Below, in pieces: positions 34,345-45,964 of a DNA stretch of 64,000 nucleotides. The stretch is from Anisodus tanguticus. Taxonomy: Eukaryota; Streptophyta; Magnoliopsida; Solanales; Solanaceae. The notes under the pieces are model-generated. The model made no database searches and had not been told where the DNA came from. It saw only the letters and a list, made by a program, of their open reading frames with translations. The stretch spans positions 44,356,859-44,420,858 of the forward strand of contig CM067547.1 in assembly GCA_034509755.1 (NCBI GenBank), in the 5' to 3' direction. Made by a program: the position numbers and the translations under genes. Numbering within the stretch: position 1 is the first letter of the stretch; the number at the start of each line of letters is the position of its first letter.

Positions 34345-37300
34345 TTGAATTGTATTACTATTAGTGTTCGAAAGATGTCGGTCAAAAGTTGTGTGACCAA
34401 ATCTGGATATGGCGGTGGTTTTCTACTTGAAGACAATGATGATGATATTGTTGAAGTTCAACAGGTTCATGGTGTCACCGCTCCCAAGAGGGGTGGGAAC
34501 AAGCGCTCCCGAGAGCCTGAGGATATCAACTGGGACAAGAGGAGAAGATTGAAGATATGGTTCTATCTTGCAGCAGAAGGCCTATATCTGTCCCAGACAA
34601 AGAATCCAAAATTGGGATAAGTATTTTTCTTACTTGTCAAGAATAAAGATTAAATTATGTCTGATTAAAAATGAATTAAAGTAAGGAGGAATATAAATTT
34701 ACGCTTTAAAAATCAGAAGTTTAATATCTTCTTCTTTCCCGTTTTAAGATTGGATTTTGTAAACGACTTAAAAAGATCCGTTCTTTTAAGTGTAGTGATT
34801 AAAAGTGTGTAAAGTATGTTCGCACATATGATGGAGAGAGATCCACTAACTGTGCGAAAACTGTTACCACTCTTAAGTAAGCGCCAAGAACTATGTGGGC
34901 ACCAATCATAACGGAAGAAGTCTAAAAGCTAAAGACGTTGAGCCTGTCATACTATTTGGCAGAAGATCCTTCATAGGATGATATTGGACACTCAGTCATA
35001 CAAAGCCTCCGGGCGACTGGAGTGGGCAAAAATTCCTTTGATATGATGATATTGGACACTCAGTCATATAAAGCCTCCGGGCGACTGGAGTGGGGCCAGA
35101 ATTCATTTCATAGAAAAAGTAATGGACACCTAGTAAGGTAGGCCAGAGTTTCCAGGTCTTAAATGATCTGAAGGCCTAAAGAAAGGTAGAAAAGAAATTG
35201 GACACTCAGTCTACCAAATCAACTGGAGTGGGCCAGAGTATCTAGATCACATATGATCCGGCTACGCCCTAACCACGGGCAAGAGGTTGTTCATATGAAG
35301 CAACGCCACCTCTAAAGTAGAAGGGGTTGGAGAGGTTGTCCTCAATAGGACTTCAGGGATTGGGATCACTCTAAGATGATGTGATACATATCCCAAACTT
35401 GGTTTAAGGGACGCTGTTGGTCAAGCTGGTTTGAGACTAGTCAAACAGGTCTGTAATAACTAAGAATGATACAGTACGTCTGTAGCTAAATGAATGATAT
35501 ATTTGTAATCCGTGCATCTATGCCATCATAGATTAAGACACGTTAAATAGCAAGTCATTCAAAAGCTAACGATGTTGAGATTGTTGCCTTCTGTCGACAT
35601 AAACCCTCAAAATAGATGTGAGGTAGGCGAAGAGGCAAAATCACCTTTCCAAATTCCGTCAAGGAAATAGCAAAAGAAGCACTGCTCCTCTAGAACTTAG
35701 TCACACCTACTTGGGTGATTTGAAGTTTATACAAAATAGAGGGGGGAGACAAGTACGTTGTGATCTTCATTGATGATGGTACAACGTATGGAATCCTTTA
35801 TTTGTTGAAAAGCAAAGATGAAGTTGTTGAAGCGGATAAGCGCTACAAAGAAGAAGTTGAAAATCAACTAACCATATGGATTGCGAAATTCGTAGTGATA
35901 GAGGGGGAGAATGTGAAACATCGTTCATTAAACGACTGTTCATTTCTCACCTCGGTCCAACGGTGTTAGCCAAGCGCAAAATCGTACGCCCAAATTATGT
36001 GGGATGGCTTGGTAAAAGTTGGAATACTGAAACAGGTCAAGTTATACCTAAGACTGTAGAATGCATATCCACTGGATCTGCAAATAATAGTAGTGTTGAT
36101 CGCCTCTTGGTGTCAAAGAATGCTGAATTCTTTGAAGATAACTTTCCTTGAAAAAGAAAAAGGAGTAATTGCTTAAGGTTAACAAGAACCCGCGAGGGCC
36201 TGACTGTCCGGAACTGAATGTTCCGTATCTACAGGACTCGAAAGTTGCTGGCTATCCGGAACGTAATATTCCAGATCTGCAGAAATCAGGGATTCTAGAT
36301 GTTGAACCGAGATGGAGCAAAGAAAGGGGACAAAGACTTGTTCCATACCTTCTAGCTTGTATGGTTGAGAACGAACCATGGACAATTAACAAAGAATTGT
36401 CATCTCCAAAAGCACTGCTTTGGAAAGAAGCTACAAAGGGAGAAATAGATTCCATCATATAAAACCATACTTGCGTAATGGTTGATCTTCCTCCGGGAAA
36501 AGAACCTTTGGGTTGTAAAATGTGCTCCCCTGTGAGTAGCTTCACATCCAGGGCCATTGTAGTCTTACGTGGCATGGATATTGAAACAGCCTTTCCAACC
36601 GGAGAGTTGGAATAAGAGAAACAGAGTTGGTTTGCTGGACTGTTGGGCTTCTTCCTAAACTTTCATTTTGGTCTCTGAAATGTTTACATTTTGGTCCTAA
36701 AAGTTTCAGATAAAACAGAAACAATGAATCTGACCACAGAAACATTGACTCTGAACTTAGAAAGCCAACAGTTGGAAAACCAACAGTCTGAAAGTGAAAA
36801 TCATATTGAAATAAAGTCTCGATATGAAAGATATGGGTATCACATATGATATCTTAGGAATTGGATTTCTAAACACATCTAACGGACTGGTCGATAGTTG
36901 ACAGTCTCGTTGAAGCCACCAATGGATATGAATCATAGAACTAATTGGAATCATGGTGCACCCATAGACAATGAGCGATATGCTCAGGTCACGTGTAGTT
37001 CAATGTATTGTACACACTACAACCGACCTGGAATCGGCCTACAAAGCAGATCAGTTGAACTAAGGTTCACTGATGATTTTAATACATGATCGGTAGAAGG
37101 CGTTAAGTCGGATATGACGATATCTGAATTATTCGATTATCTACGGATTATAGTATTTTGGATATCCAGCGGTTCTGAGAGAACACAGTGATGCAAACTG
37201 GACATCAGATCTGAATAACACCAAAGCCACAAGTAATTGTGTATGGTGGTTCTTGGAAAATCCTCTAAGCAAACTTGCATCGGCCGATTCATGATGGAAT

Positions 37301-37813
37301 CAGAGTTTATCGCTTTATACAAAGCATGAAAGAAGTTGAGTAACTTCACAGCTCCTTAGAGGACGTCCCTTATTGGGAGAAACCCGTGCCTTCAGCAGTT
37401 CTACACTGTGGCTAGCCGGTCGGCTTCAGGAAGGACACGGATGACGGTGTCTGGATATATCTGTCAGGAGACATAAGACCGTATGGCAATTGATCATCAC
37501 GGGTGTCACTTCCTTGTTTACTAACTAAGGGACTACCTAGAGATCAAGTGTTCTGCCTGTCTAGGGGAATGAGCTTAAAACCCAAACAATACGAACCTTT
37601 GCGGTGGAAACCAAACCATACTGATTGGAGATCCCACGAATTTGGTTCAATGGGAAAACTAAGCGGCAAAAGGTTCAGTTGAGCGCTTCGGTGGAAGCAA
37701 GAGCACCTCGGATGATGATTTCTGTAGAGAAACATGAATCCAAAGTTGTTCCCGCGATAGACATTAAAGTGCTACTTGCATGGTGGGTAAAGGTTAAGCT
37801 TCCAAACCTTTAA
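34345..37813 (+). pseudogene. copia complex 6 internal remnants (gag, integrase, RT, RNase H)
   Basis: Heavily decayed copia coding in forward order. The end of the first frame (KRRRLKIWFYLAAEGLYLSQ, before 34620) resembles the start of a Tork-like gag. At 35747-35945, KYVVIFIDDGTTYG and EIRSDRGGE mark the integrase core. At 36420-36540, KGEIDSII and VDLPPGKEPLGCKM mark the start of RT, and ETAFPTGELE near 36590 a later RT motif. At 37140-37300, REHSDANWTSDLNNTKATS and MMESEFIALYKA mark RNase H, and near 37530 KGLPRDQVFCLSRGM marks the C-terminus. Large parts are missing, including the YVDD region. The 5' leader has a 66-bp tandem duplication (about 34979-35110). Confidence 0.78.
34979..35110. 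repeat. 66-bp tandem duplication in the copia 6 leader
   Basis: gatgatattggacactcagt followed by cctccgggcgactggagtgg occurs twice, 66 bp apart; a diverged third ggacactcagtctacc is near 35202. Confidence 0.8.
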
Positions 37814-38227
37814 AAGATCCTCAAACGGTTGAGGCTAAGGTTGGGGAAACTTTTAATGATTCCTAACACTTGAGAAGTGGGGTATAGCAGGATACCTTAT
37901 AGGAGATCACCTATTTAAGTGCGAGGATGGCCGCCTCAAATGAACGCACTTAAGAATCCAAGTGTGTCCATGACCACAACGGACAGAAATGTAAGAAGGA
38001 AAATGAATAAGAAGAGTTATTGTGTTGGTATCATTGTCTTGGCTTACACTAAACACTGACGGTTCAAGACATCACGTTCACCGCGCAGTAAGTAAGTCCG
38101 ATGGTATTCAACTAGGGAAGGTTCAAAGCGAAAGCTACCTCTCCTGATGAAATATCTTTTCGCTGAAAGATTGCTGAAATATAGGCACCTCGTGTGTGCG
38201 CCACAATCTCTCTTTCATAGAGGGGAT

Positions 38228-39681
38228 TGTTGGATTTTTGCCTTTGGCGGGGAGATGCGTCCACCCATCTTTGATGAATTAAACACTAGTGTTCCGCATG
38301 TTGGAGACCTTCTCTCTTTACACATGCATGATCTACGAAGTGAGTAGATGACCGTAGGGCCAAGAATCGTCAAATTTTGTTGAGAAATGAAAGAGATATT
38401 GGTCCACGAAGTAAGGTGTTTAAAGCATGGAAATGTGGTGTGGGACAAATCTACCACATCGGTGGGAATAGGAAGAATTGCTCTCTATATATGTCTCAAA
38501 TTAATAAAGGGTTTGGGACCCCAAGGGGTATCCCATGTGTTTAAAGGAGGGAAGACCTAGATGTGCATGGGTTCTTGGCTAAGCCCACACGCGCGCCGCC
38601 GCCGCCCGCCCGTCCGGTCCGGTCCGATCGTGGGCTGTGGGCTGTGGTTTCGGGTTTCGGGTCACGGGTCGTGGGCTGTGGGGACTTTCTGATATTATCT
38701 TTTTGAACCAGAGAACTCTGCCAAATGTACAGTTTGATCCCTGAAGTTTCATATGTACAGTTTGGACCTAAATTCTTTCATATGTACAGTTTGGTCCCTG
38801 AAGTTTCAATATTTACAGTTTGGTCCCCAGAGTTTTTGGGAAGGTGACGGAAGGCAGAAAACCTACCGTTGGAACTGTTTTTTGAGGCATTAATCAGCCA
38901 TTACTTGGCTGATTAACTCCTCCCTTATCAGCCCTTCTTCATTGGCCATGAACAGCCCATTAATCTGCCTCCTAATGGACATTAACAGCCCTCACTAATG
39001 GCTATTTACAGCCTTGTTTGTGGCTGTTGGGCTGCCCTCCTCATGATATATATTGATGACTCATTTGGCTCAATAGATGACAGAAAAAAAAGCACAGAAA
39101 AACACAAAAACACAGCACTAAAAGTGATCAAAACAGTGGCGAAAAACTGCTCAAACCAGTGGCGAAAATCAGTGTAATTCGTCTTCAAAAACAATGACCA
39201 AACCCTCACATATACACAAAATATACACTACAGAGACACATTATATATACAGAGACAAAAGAGAAGAGTAAAGAGAAACTCTTCCTTCCTATTCCATATC
39301 TTCAGCAAGTCGAGTCATATTTGTTTTCTTCGTCATGCTCAACCTATTGGTTTTGTAGCGTTGAGATTAAAGTGTTGTTTTATCTTGGGAGACTATTGCC
39401 CGCTAACGTAAAATCATATATACGGGGCAATCTTGTCTTAAGGACAGAGAGCAATCCCTCGACTCAACACACAACGTTGTAACCATCCAGATTTAGTTGT
39501 TTCTTGATTTCAGGTTATCAAGATTCAAGACACAACAAGCTTGCGGCAGTTTTGAAGATTGGCTTATTTGTTCAACAAGATTCAATTTCTGAATATTGAA
39601 TATTTGTTCACCATTTCGAATACTTGTAATATTTATCTACTTCCCGTACTGCTTTATAAAGTACCATAGAGTAGACCAACA
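38228..39681 (+). repeat. LTR copy S4, full length (1454 bp)
   Basis: Starts TGTTGG after the PPT atagaggggat and ends CCAACA before the target copy CTTTC. It is the reference for the other three LTR copies. Confidence 0.88.
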
Positions 39682-40142
39682 CTTTCACCTGTCCAGTTTG
39701 AAAAAATAAGAGATAGTTTACCATTTTTTCTCTATTTTACCCTCATTATTAAGTATTAATTATTTCCAATTCATTTCCCAATGAGTGAGATGACTTATAT
39801 TAATTAGGAGTGATGTAGTAAAATTATCATTTTATTCATTGCTTGTGTCAAGTCTAACATGGACAGAGGGAGTAATATGATTCAGTTCCTAAATTGCTCA
39901 AGTTTATGGATTGGGAAAATCAAGCCTTGGAATGATTGACTCCAATCCTAATTCATAGGTCGTTTGGTAACTTCCACCATTCAACAACGCTGCACAGGTG
40001 AGAAACAGACCCCACCCTTTGTTACCTTCTTGGGGGACTCTCCAAGTGCGATGTCTATTTTGGAGAACAGAATAATCTCTTATCATTCAGCTTCTCAATC
40101 TGTTTGGGACGGTCATGAAATGAGATTCTTCGCCAAGACTAC

Positions 40143-40383
40143 ACATTTTTGTTTTACAATTGATCGAAGTGCATTCGAGTAAAACCTTATGGTTGTAATG
40201 TTATTTGTAATACATATTTGTACACGATCATTTTTAGGTATTGGGCATAACGTAGTAAGTTCTACCAACACTACATTTCATTTTTGTTTTACAATTGATC
40301 TTATGGTTGTAATGTTATTTGTAATACATATTTGTACACGATCATTTTTAGGTATTGGGCATAACGTAGTAAGTTCTACCAAT
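40143..40383. repeat. Tandem duplication in a Fe-SOD intron
   Basis: A unit of about 120-140 bp containing cttatggttgtaatgttatt and ggtattgggcataacgtagt occurs twice with almost no differences. The first copy has an extra cgaagtgcattcgagtaaaa. Confidence 0.85.
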
Positions 40384-40916
40384 CATCAGAAGAGAAAATA
40401 TCATAGAAGTTCAATGGCTCGATAGTTTTACGTTCTTTGGTTGTTATTTCTCCATCTAATTCCATGTCTTTGTACATCCCTTCTTTATCTGTACAGGCTT
40501 GGAATCATCAATTCTTGTGGGAGTCTATGAAGCCTGGTGGAGGAGGAAAGCTATTTGGTGAACTATTAGAATTAATCAACAGAGATTTCGGCTCCTTTGA
40601 AGCATTTGTTAAAGAATTTAAGGCAGCTACAGCAACACAACTTGGTTCTGGGTGGGCATGGCTTGCATGTGAGAAACAATTTACCTTTTATCCACATATC
40701 TACCTGTTCCTGTAACACTGACTGTAATCTTAATGCTTCTTTTACGACTTGATGTAGGAAACGCGTCAAATCCCCATCCTTCCAATGAGGACAAAAAGCT
40801 TGTAGTGGTGAAAACTCCTAACGCTGTAAACCCCCTCGTTTGGAATTACTCGGTGAGTAAAATTGCATTATTCACTATTGCTTTGGTTCAAGGAGGTTAA
40901 AATCATTAGTTGAATC

Positions 40917-43900
40917 TAGGGCTGGCCAACGGGGCAGGTCGGCCCTGTCCCGACGCGACCCCGCCCCTACTCCGCTATAAAAAAATAATAATAATCGGTA
41001 ACGTGACTCGAATCGGGACGGGACTTGGGCTCGTTCCGCCTAGGCCCGTCCCACCCGACCGGCCCCGATCCCGCCCGATACCTCCCCTTTGAATAAAATG
41101 GTGCAACAACCATTTTTGGCCTCCCCCAAACCCCCCCTACCCCCTTAATATTTATTTTTAACCCCTAAGTTAATATATTTACACTTTAACTCAATTTTTC
41201 AAACTATAAATACTTCATTTTCTCTTCATTTTTCTCACAAATCTTCCTACAATCTCTATAATCTCTCAATCTATCTTTCTATAAGTCTGCATTGTCTACT
41301 AAATATTAAATTTTATTTATTCATTTGTAATTCGTATAACTACGTCAAAGTTCAAAAATTAGGAGTGATGCAATTAGCTTGAGGATCATCCATCGAGCAA
41401 AGTTTCAATTTTCAACCTCGATTACACGTCGATGTTACGTCAGCGTTTGGACATTCGTTCCTTTTTTAAATTATTATTGTTACTTTTTATTAATTAGCGC
41501 ACTTAATTTCATTATCTTTAACTATTTATTAGCATAATTAAAATGGAAGGATTAAGAGGTATGTTTAAGGGTAATGGTCCTTCTTCTAGTAGAGGTAACA
41601 AGGGCAAAGGTACTTCTTCTAGTCATCCTATTCCTAGACAGGATGATTTGGTTGATTACATACGTAACTGATTTTTTTCCTGAAATACCATTAGATTTAG
41701 ACGATAAGATATTTTCTGCAATTCAACCAGACTTTAATTTAGAAGATAATCTAGATGACACACCCACTAGTGCACCTCCAACTGGAACGCCTTATATTCC
41801 CCCTAGTATGAGACGAGACCCAATAAAATGAAAATTAAAATCAGATGCATGAATTTTTTTTATAGGGACGAAGAGAATCAAGTAGTCAAATTTGTAAAAA
41901 TATTTATAAATTTAAAATGGGAAAAGGTTAAGGTGGGACGAGAGGTATACTGAGACACGTACAAAACTTTCTCAAAGCTAGGTGGGACCAATACCTGGCT
42001 GAAAAATCGGGTGCGCCAATGCCCTCTCAGTCGGGACAAGGTTCACATACTGTCTCGGATCAAGTACAGGGTCAAATTAACCCTATGACGGGGGGAGTTG
42101 TAGGCCCTAAATACGATAAACATAGAGATAGTGAAGCAATATCAAAATTAGTTGCGGTGGAGGGTTTGCTTTTTTCATTTCCTTCATCTCCTGGTTTTAT
42201 TCATTACATTAGAGATATGTATAATCCTGCTTTTAATGGGTTTTTTAGATCAACTGTTAGGAGAGATGTATTTAAATTTGCACATGAATATCAACAGTAT
42301 TTACGTTATTCCTTATATCATTTTCCTAGTAAAGTATCTATCACGTCTGATATAGGCCGTAGTACTAACAGCCATGATTATTTAACGGTAACATGTCATT
42401 GGATAGATTATAAATGGTCTATGCAAAAACGTATTTTAGCGTATAGATATATTGATGATAGGCACACCGGAAATTTTATTGCAAAAAATATTCAAGTTCG
42501 CGATTATTATGGTATAACTGACAAAATAATGATTGTTACGTTAGATAATGTTTCTTCTAATAATTATGCTATTAGAATTTTAAAAGATTTTTTAACTCCA
42601 TCTTTTCCTAATCTTTTTCATATAAAATGTGCGTGTCATATTTATAACTTAGTTGTAAAGGATGGTCTATCACTTTTTGAAGACATTCTTAATAAAATAC
42701 AATTTGCTATAAATTATATTTTTAGAAGTAATAGAATACAACGAAAAAAGAATATAAAAAACTTGTTACGATTGTGGACTAGCTTATAGAAAAATTTCCG
42801 AAGAAGTAGCGACTCAGTGGAATTCGTTATACGAACAACTGCTTATTGCTTATGATTGTAGAAGACTTATAACTTTATTTTTTAACGCCCATAATCGAAA
42901 TCCAACTGATATGGTTGTAGATAACGAATGAGAAAAAAATTCAGAACTTATTGTATTTCTAGAGAATTTTTTTCAAGCAACAAAAGAATTTTTCGGTATA
43001 TATTATCCTACTATTTCAACTATGTTGTTTTATATAGCTCTAATATTTTTATTACTTATTGAATATATGAAAAAATCAGCTTATAAGGCACCTATTAAAA
43101 AATGTTTATCAAATTTAAAAAATATTTTATTCTTATTCCCACTATTTATATTATTGGTGCTGTATTAAATTCGACTATTAAAATAAACAGTTGTAAAGCA
43201 CACTAATTGAAACTATTTATGATTGTATAGCAGTACTTCCACCTCCAATTTCAAAAAATTCAAATGACCCACCACTTATTGAACAAATTAAAGAAGTGCT
43301 ATCTAGTATATAAGATGAATGTAAAAAAGTATATAGGCATTACCAACAAGAAAGTGCTACCAACCAACCGACTTCCATATCATCTTCTTCTTCTTCAACA
43401 CAACCTCAAAAAAGACATGTCGTTTCTGCGGTTTGTATTGAAAGCCTTAGACATAGAATGTATAGTGGTAACACTACTAGCCAAGTTAGCGAGTTTGATA
43501 TTTTTGTTTTGCAGGGTGTTGTACCGTACCAAGCAGTTCTCAATGAAGGATGTGAAGACTTGCTGAAATATTGGAGGGAGATTGAGAAGACATTTCTGAC
43601 ACTGTCAAAGATAGCCCGAGATGTGTTGAACATTCAAGCGTCATCAACAGCGTCTGAAAGTATTTTTCTGACGGCAGATTTCAAATAGGAAAGCACAGAC
43701 ACTCATTAGCGGGAGACAGCTTGGAGATTGCAGTATTATTCAGAGATTGGATACGAGCGGAGCGGAGAAGGTGCGGTCAACCGGAGATCAACGAAAAAGA
43801 AGACGAAAACTACAATGAAATCTTATCCGACGGAGGTAGAAGCGACGTCGAGCAATTTGACCAACAAATAACAATTACAACCGAAGAACCACAAGAAATT

Positions 43901-44315
43901 ATAAAAAACTAGAAAAATGTGTTTTTAAATATGTAATATTTTTAATTGCAATTTTACTATGTTATTTGCAACTTTCAACACCACAAAGTTGCATTTTGAC
44001 AATTGTATTACAAAAAAATTATATTTCTATTAAATAATATAAGAGGCACAAAAACAGTTTTGGGATGTTTTTATTACACTATCTTGTTCAATTATTGAGG
44101 TGTTTATATAGATGTTATTTTCTTAAATTAAGTGCAAAAAAAAAATCGGAAAAACCCGACCCCGTCCCGCCCAGACCCGACAATACCGGTCCTTTTTTCC
44201 GACGGGACTAGGAACGGGACGGGACATCGGCGGATCCCGCCGGAGGACCGGTCCCGCCCTACCCCCGTCCCGTCGGGTCCTGTCCTGCCGGGACCCGCCC
44301 CGTTGGCCACCCTTA
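40917..44315 (+). mobile_element. hAT transposon copy 2, both ends present (3399 bp)
   Basis: Flanked by the 8-bp duplicate GTTGAATC (40909-40916 and 44316-44323), the hAT length. Terminal inverted repeats are TAGGGCTGGCCAACGGGGC and gccccgttggccaccctta. GC-rich subterminal DNA at both ends repeats gggacggga or its complement. The insertion is in the Fe-SOD intron between the WNYS and PLLTIDDWE exons. Confidence 0.93.
41543..43912 (+). pseudogene. hAT transposase remnant (copy 2)
   Basis: It starts MEGLRGMFKGNGPSSSRGNK at 41543; a frame change comes near 41670. A broken BED-finger region (KNIYKFKMGKG, about 41900) leads to RWDQYLAEKSG. The longest frame, 42019-42789, has FDIGRS-type ITSDIGRSTNSHDYLTVTCH, TLDNVSSNNYAIRILKD and HIKCACHIYNLVVKDGL, typical of the hAT RNase-H-like core. 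After a frame break, ISEEVATQWNSLYEQ and FFGIYYPTISTMLFYIAL follow. The C-terminal dimerisation part (RDVLNIQASSTASESIF, then HSLAGDSLEIAVLFRDW) ends at 43912 in another frame. Multiple stops; it needs transposase from elsewhere. Confidence 0.9.
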
Positions 44316-44816
44316 GTTGAATCTCACAACTGTCTTATTGGATGCAGCCACTCCTGACTATAGATGATTGGGAGGTAAGCAGAACATCTTTTGTCGATAT
44401 ATTTGTTTCATTTCGGTCCCTTGTCGCTTTTTGGTAATTGTAATGGTTATTGATACCATATCTAATTTTCTAAATCTTTTATATGAAACTGCAACATGCT
44501 TACCATCTCGACTTTCGGGTAAGCCTAGCTGATAAAATTGCTTAACCTATGTTCTGGGTTTCCTATAGAAAAGATTGTGCGGATCTAACGGTTGCATTGC
44601 CATCTCTTTTCCTATAGAGTCGGCGCCCTGACTAAATATCAATCTTTATGGAGAAGCTTGTATCATGGGAAGCAGTGAGTTCTAGGCTTGAAGGAGCTAA
44701 AGCTCAAGCTGCTGATAGGGAAAAAGAAGAAGAAATGAAGAAGAGAGAGGCGGAAGAGGAATATCAAGCCGAAGTTAGAGATGTATGTGGAAAGTACAGA
44801 TTCTGATGCGGAATAA

Positions 44817-45259
44817 TTTGTGTTATCCCTCTCAAGTTGTCAGTTTTGGAAATGGTATCAAGTGAAATTTTGAGAGCAGAAGAAATAGGGCTAACTAGCA
44901 TTTCAGTTCTTAAAGAGCTATAAATGTAAGGAATGTAATAGCAAGATAAAGCCTGATGTTTGGATGTTGGAAGTGCGAACTATGATGTGAGAAGTACATG
45001 TATAGCGGAATTCATCTGATTTTGGTTCCTTATAATTACTCAGTGGTTGGAGCTTGGGAAAAAAAGAAGGCAATTTCGAAAGTAAAGGTCCCTTTCGATA
45101 AGACGAACGTCATCATACTAATTTCAAATGGTACAAAAAGTTTTCAATATTGTAGCAAAGTTTACTTCGCATTACAGAAACTCATTGCAATACATTTTCG
45201 TTTTTCAAGCACACGAAAGGTAAATATGAAATAAAGCTTGCCCGAGACTTCCATTCAAA
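44817..45259. other. 3' flank of Fe-SOD, no gene seen
   Basis: AT-rich spacer on the 3' side of the Fe-SOD remnant. ORF 44998-45234 has no recognisable motif. Confidence 0.5.
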
Positions 45260-45268
45260 GTAATGCAG

Positions 45269-45401
45269 ACTATTACCAAGGCTTATGGTCTAGTGGTACC
45301 GGTGAGTCTTCCACATAATTTGCATGAGTTCAATTCTCCATGTCCTTATTTCCTCTTTATGTTCGCTAAAACCCCAGTGCAATAGAAATTTAAAAAGAAA
45401 T
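45269..45401 (+). mobile_element. tRNA-derived SINE
   Basis: The head contains an A-box-like tatggtctagtggta and a B-box-like gagttcaattctcc about 45 bp apart, the RNA polymerase III internal promoter layout. The 133-bp unit ends in an A-rich tail (aaatttaaaaagaaat) and is flanked by the 9-bp duplicate gtaatgcag (45260-45268 and 45402-45410). No coding potential. Confidence 0.72.
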
Positions 45402-45410
45402 GTAATGCAG

Positions 45411-45964
45411 GACCTCGAGAACTTGTGCCGGTGCTAAAAGAGTTCATTTTTTTGTAGTAGGAAATCCATTGGGATCAAAGTAGGCCTTCTTCGTTTGCCA
45501 ATTTACTGGCTTTTCACCCTTTATTGAATGCTTAATTCCACAATTCACCCCTCTTCGCTTTGTAATTCATCTTTAGGGGCTCAAGGGGATGTAAATGTTA
45601 GTGCTATAAGAGGGTTTTACGCTACATAAAGCAATGTAACAGCATTTAAAAGGATAGAGCGAAAGAACTAGGAAGGACACTGTAGTCTGAACATTAGGTA
45701 TCATGAAAATTCAGCTGCTACTGAAAAGAATTCGTTAAGACAATATACGTCTCATCACTGTAGTTCAGAGGTACAGATGATATGGCATCTAACCACATAT
45801 ACGTTAGGAAAGTTCTCCCCTGCATTTATTCGAGTGCTGCAGGACTAAAAACAGGTAACACCATACATGCACGGGAAAAATCTGTTGAAATTCAGTCTGT
45901 CCTAAAGGGTTTGCGGCTTCAAACGGAAACAGAAGAAAAATAAAATTGAACTGGGACAGACTGT
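45411..45964. other. Spacer between converging host genes, no gene seen
   Basis: No ORF or RNA gene is supported. It probably holds the 3' UTR of the minus-strand ATP synthase gene, but no poly(A) signal can be assigned with confidence. Confidence 0.5.

Larger units (their letters stand above)
30905..39681 (+). mobile_element. copia complex 6 with inverted outer LTRs
   Basis: The complex is flanked by CTTTC at 30900-30904 and 39682-39686, and the outer flanks join into a continuous MITE sequence, so the ends behave like one insertion. Order: LTR copy S1 inverted (30905-32357), partial LTR S2 forward (about 32361-33151), LTR S3 forward lacking its first roughly 320 bp (33152-34331), a decayed internal region (34332-38227), LTR S4 forward (38228-39681). 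Both outer ends are therefore the same LTR end (CCAACA and its complement), unlike a normal element. No PBS is recognisable after S3; a PPT (atagaggggat) precedes S4. Confidence 0.82.
29948..39872. mobile_element. Stowaway-like MITE split by two later insertions
   Basis: The left part (about 29948-29985) has ttcatttttacttgtctact; the middle (30892-30904) has gatatccactttc; the right part (39682-39872) runs from ctttcacctgtccagtttg to catggacagagggag with TA at 39873-39874. Joined in order these parts have the layout of the MITE at 25735-25996. A LINE and a copia complex lie within it. The left end almost touches the Fe-SOD splice donor (29946). Confidence 0.6.
29521..44816 (+). pseudogene. 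Iron superoxide dismutase (chloroplast type, FSD2-like) pseudogene
   Basis: Fe-SOD converts superoxide to peroxide and dioxygen in plastids. Exons seen: 29521-29560 (MMAATPCAFLPCA) and 29649-29692, a probable transit peptide; 29800-29945 (TLRFVVAETVGEK, then FELNPPPYPM); 39971-39997 (LPPFNNAAQ); 40497-40668 ([18 protein letters not shown] to SGWAWLA); about 40745-40852 ([20 protein letters not shown]); 44347-44374 (PLLTIDDWE); 44495-44518 (HAYHLDF); 44618-44816 (ISIFMEKLVSWEAVSSRL, acidic tail). The Asp and His of DxWEHAY are present. Breaks: an extra A near 29887, exons for the first metal-binding His lost, acceptor AG to AA at 44494, TAA after RRPD (44633), a 1-base shift near 44788. Introns hold a MITE, LINE, copia complex and hAT. 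The family call is firm; the FSD2 subtype rests on the tail only. Confidence 0.88.

Noticed and set aside
34345..34620. Independent small gene with an acidic/basic protein
   Set aside because: Position after an LTR and the C-terminal KRRRLKIWFYLAAEGLY part fit a decayed copia gag start.
39890..39960. Additional Fe-SOD exon with the first metal-ligand His (ttatggattgggaaaatcaa)
   Set aside because: A faint resemblance only; not enough to tell from chance.
45277..45345. tRNA gene
   Set aside because: A- and B-box-like parts exist, but no cloverleaf with acceptor stem can be formed by eye; the A-rich tail and target duplicate fit a SINE.
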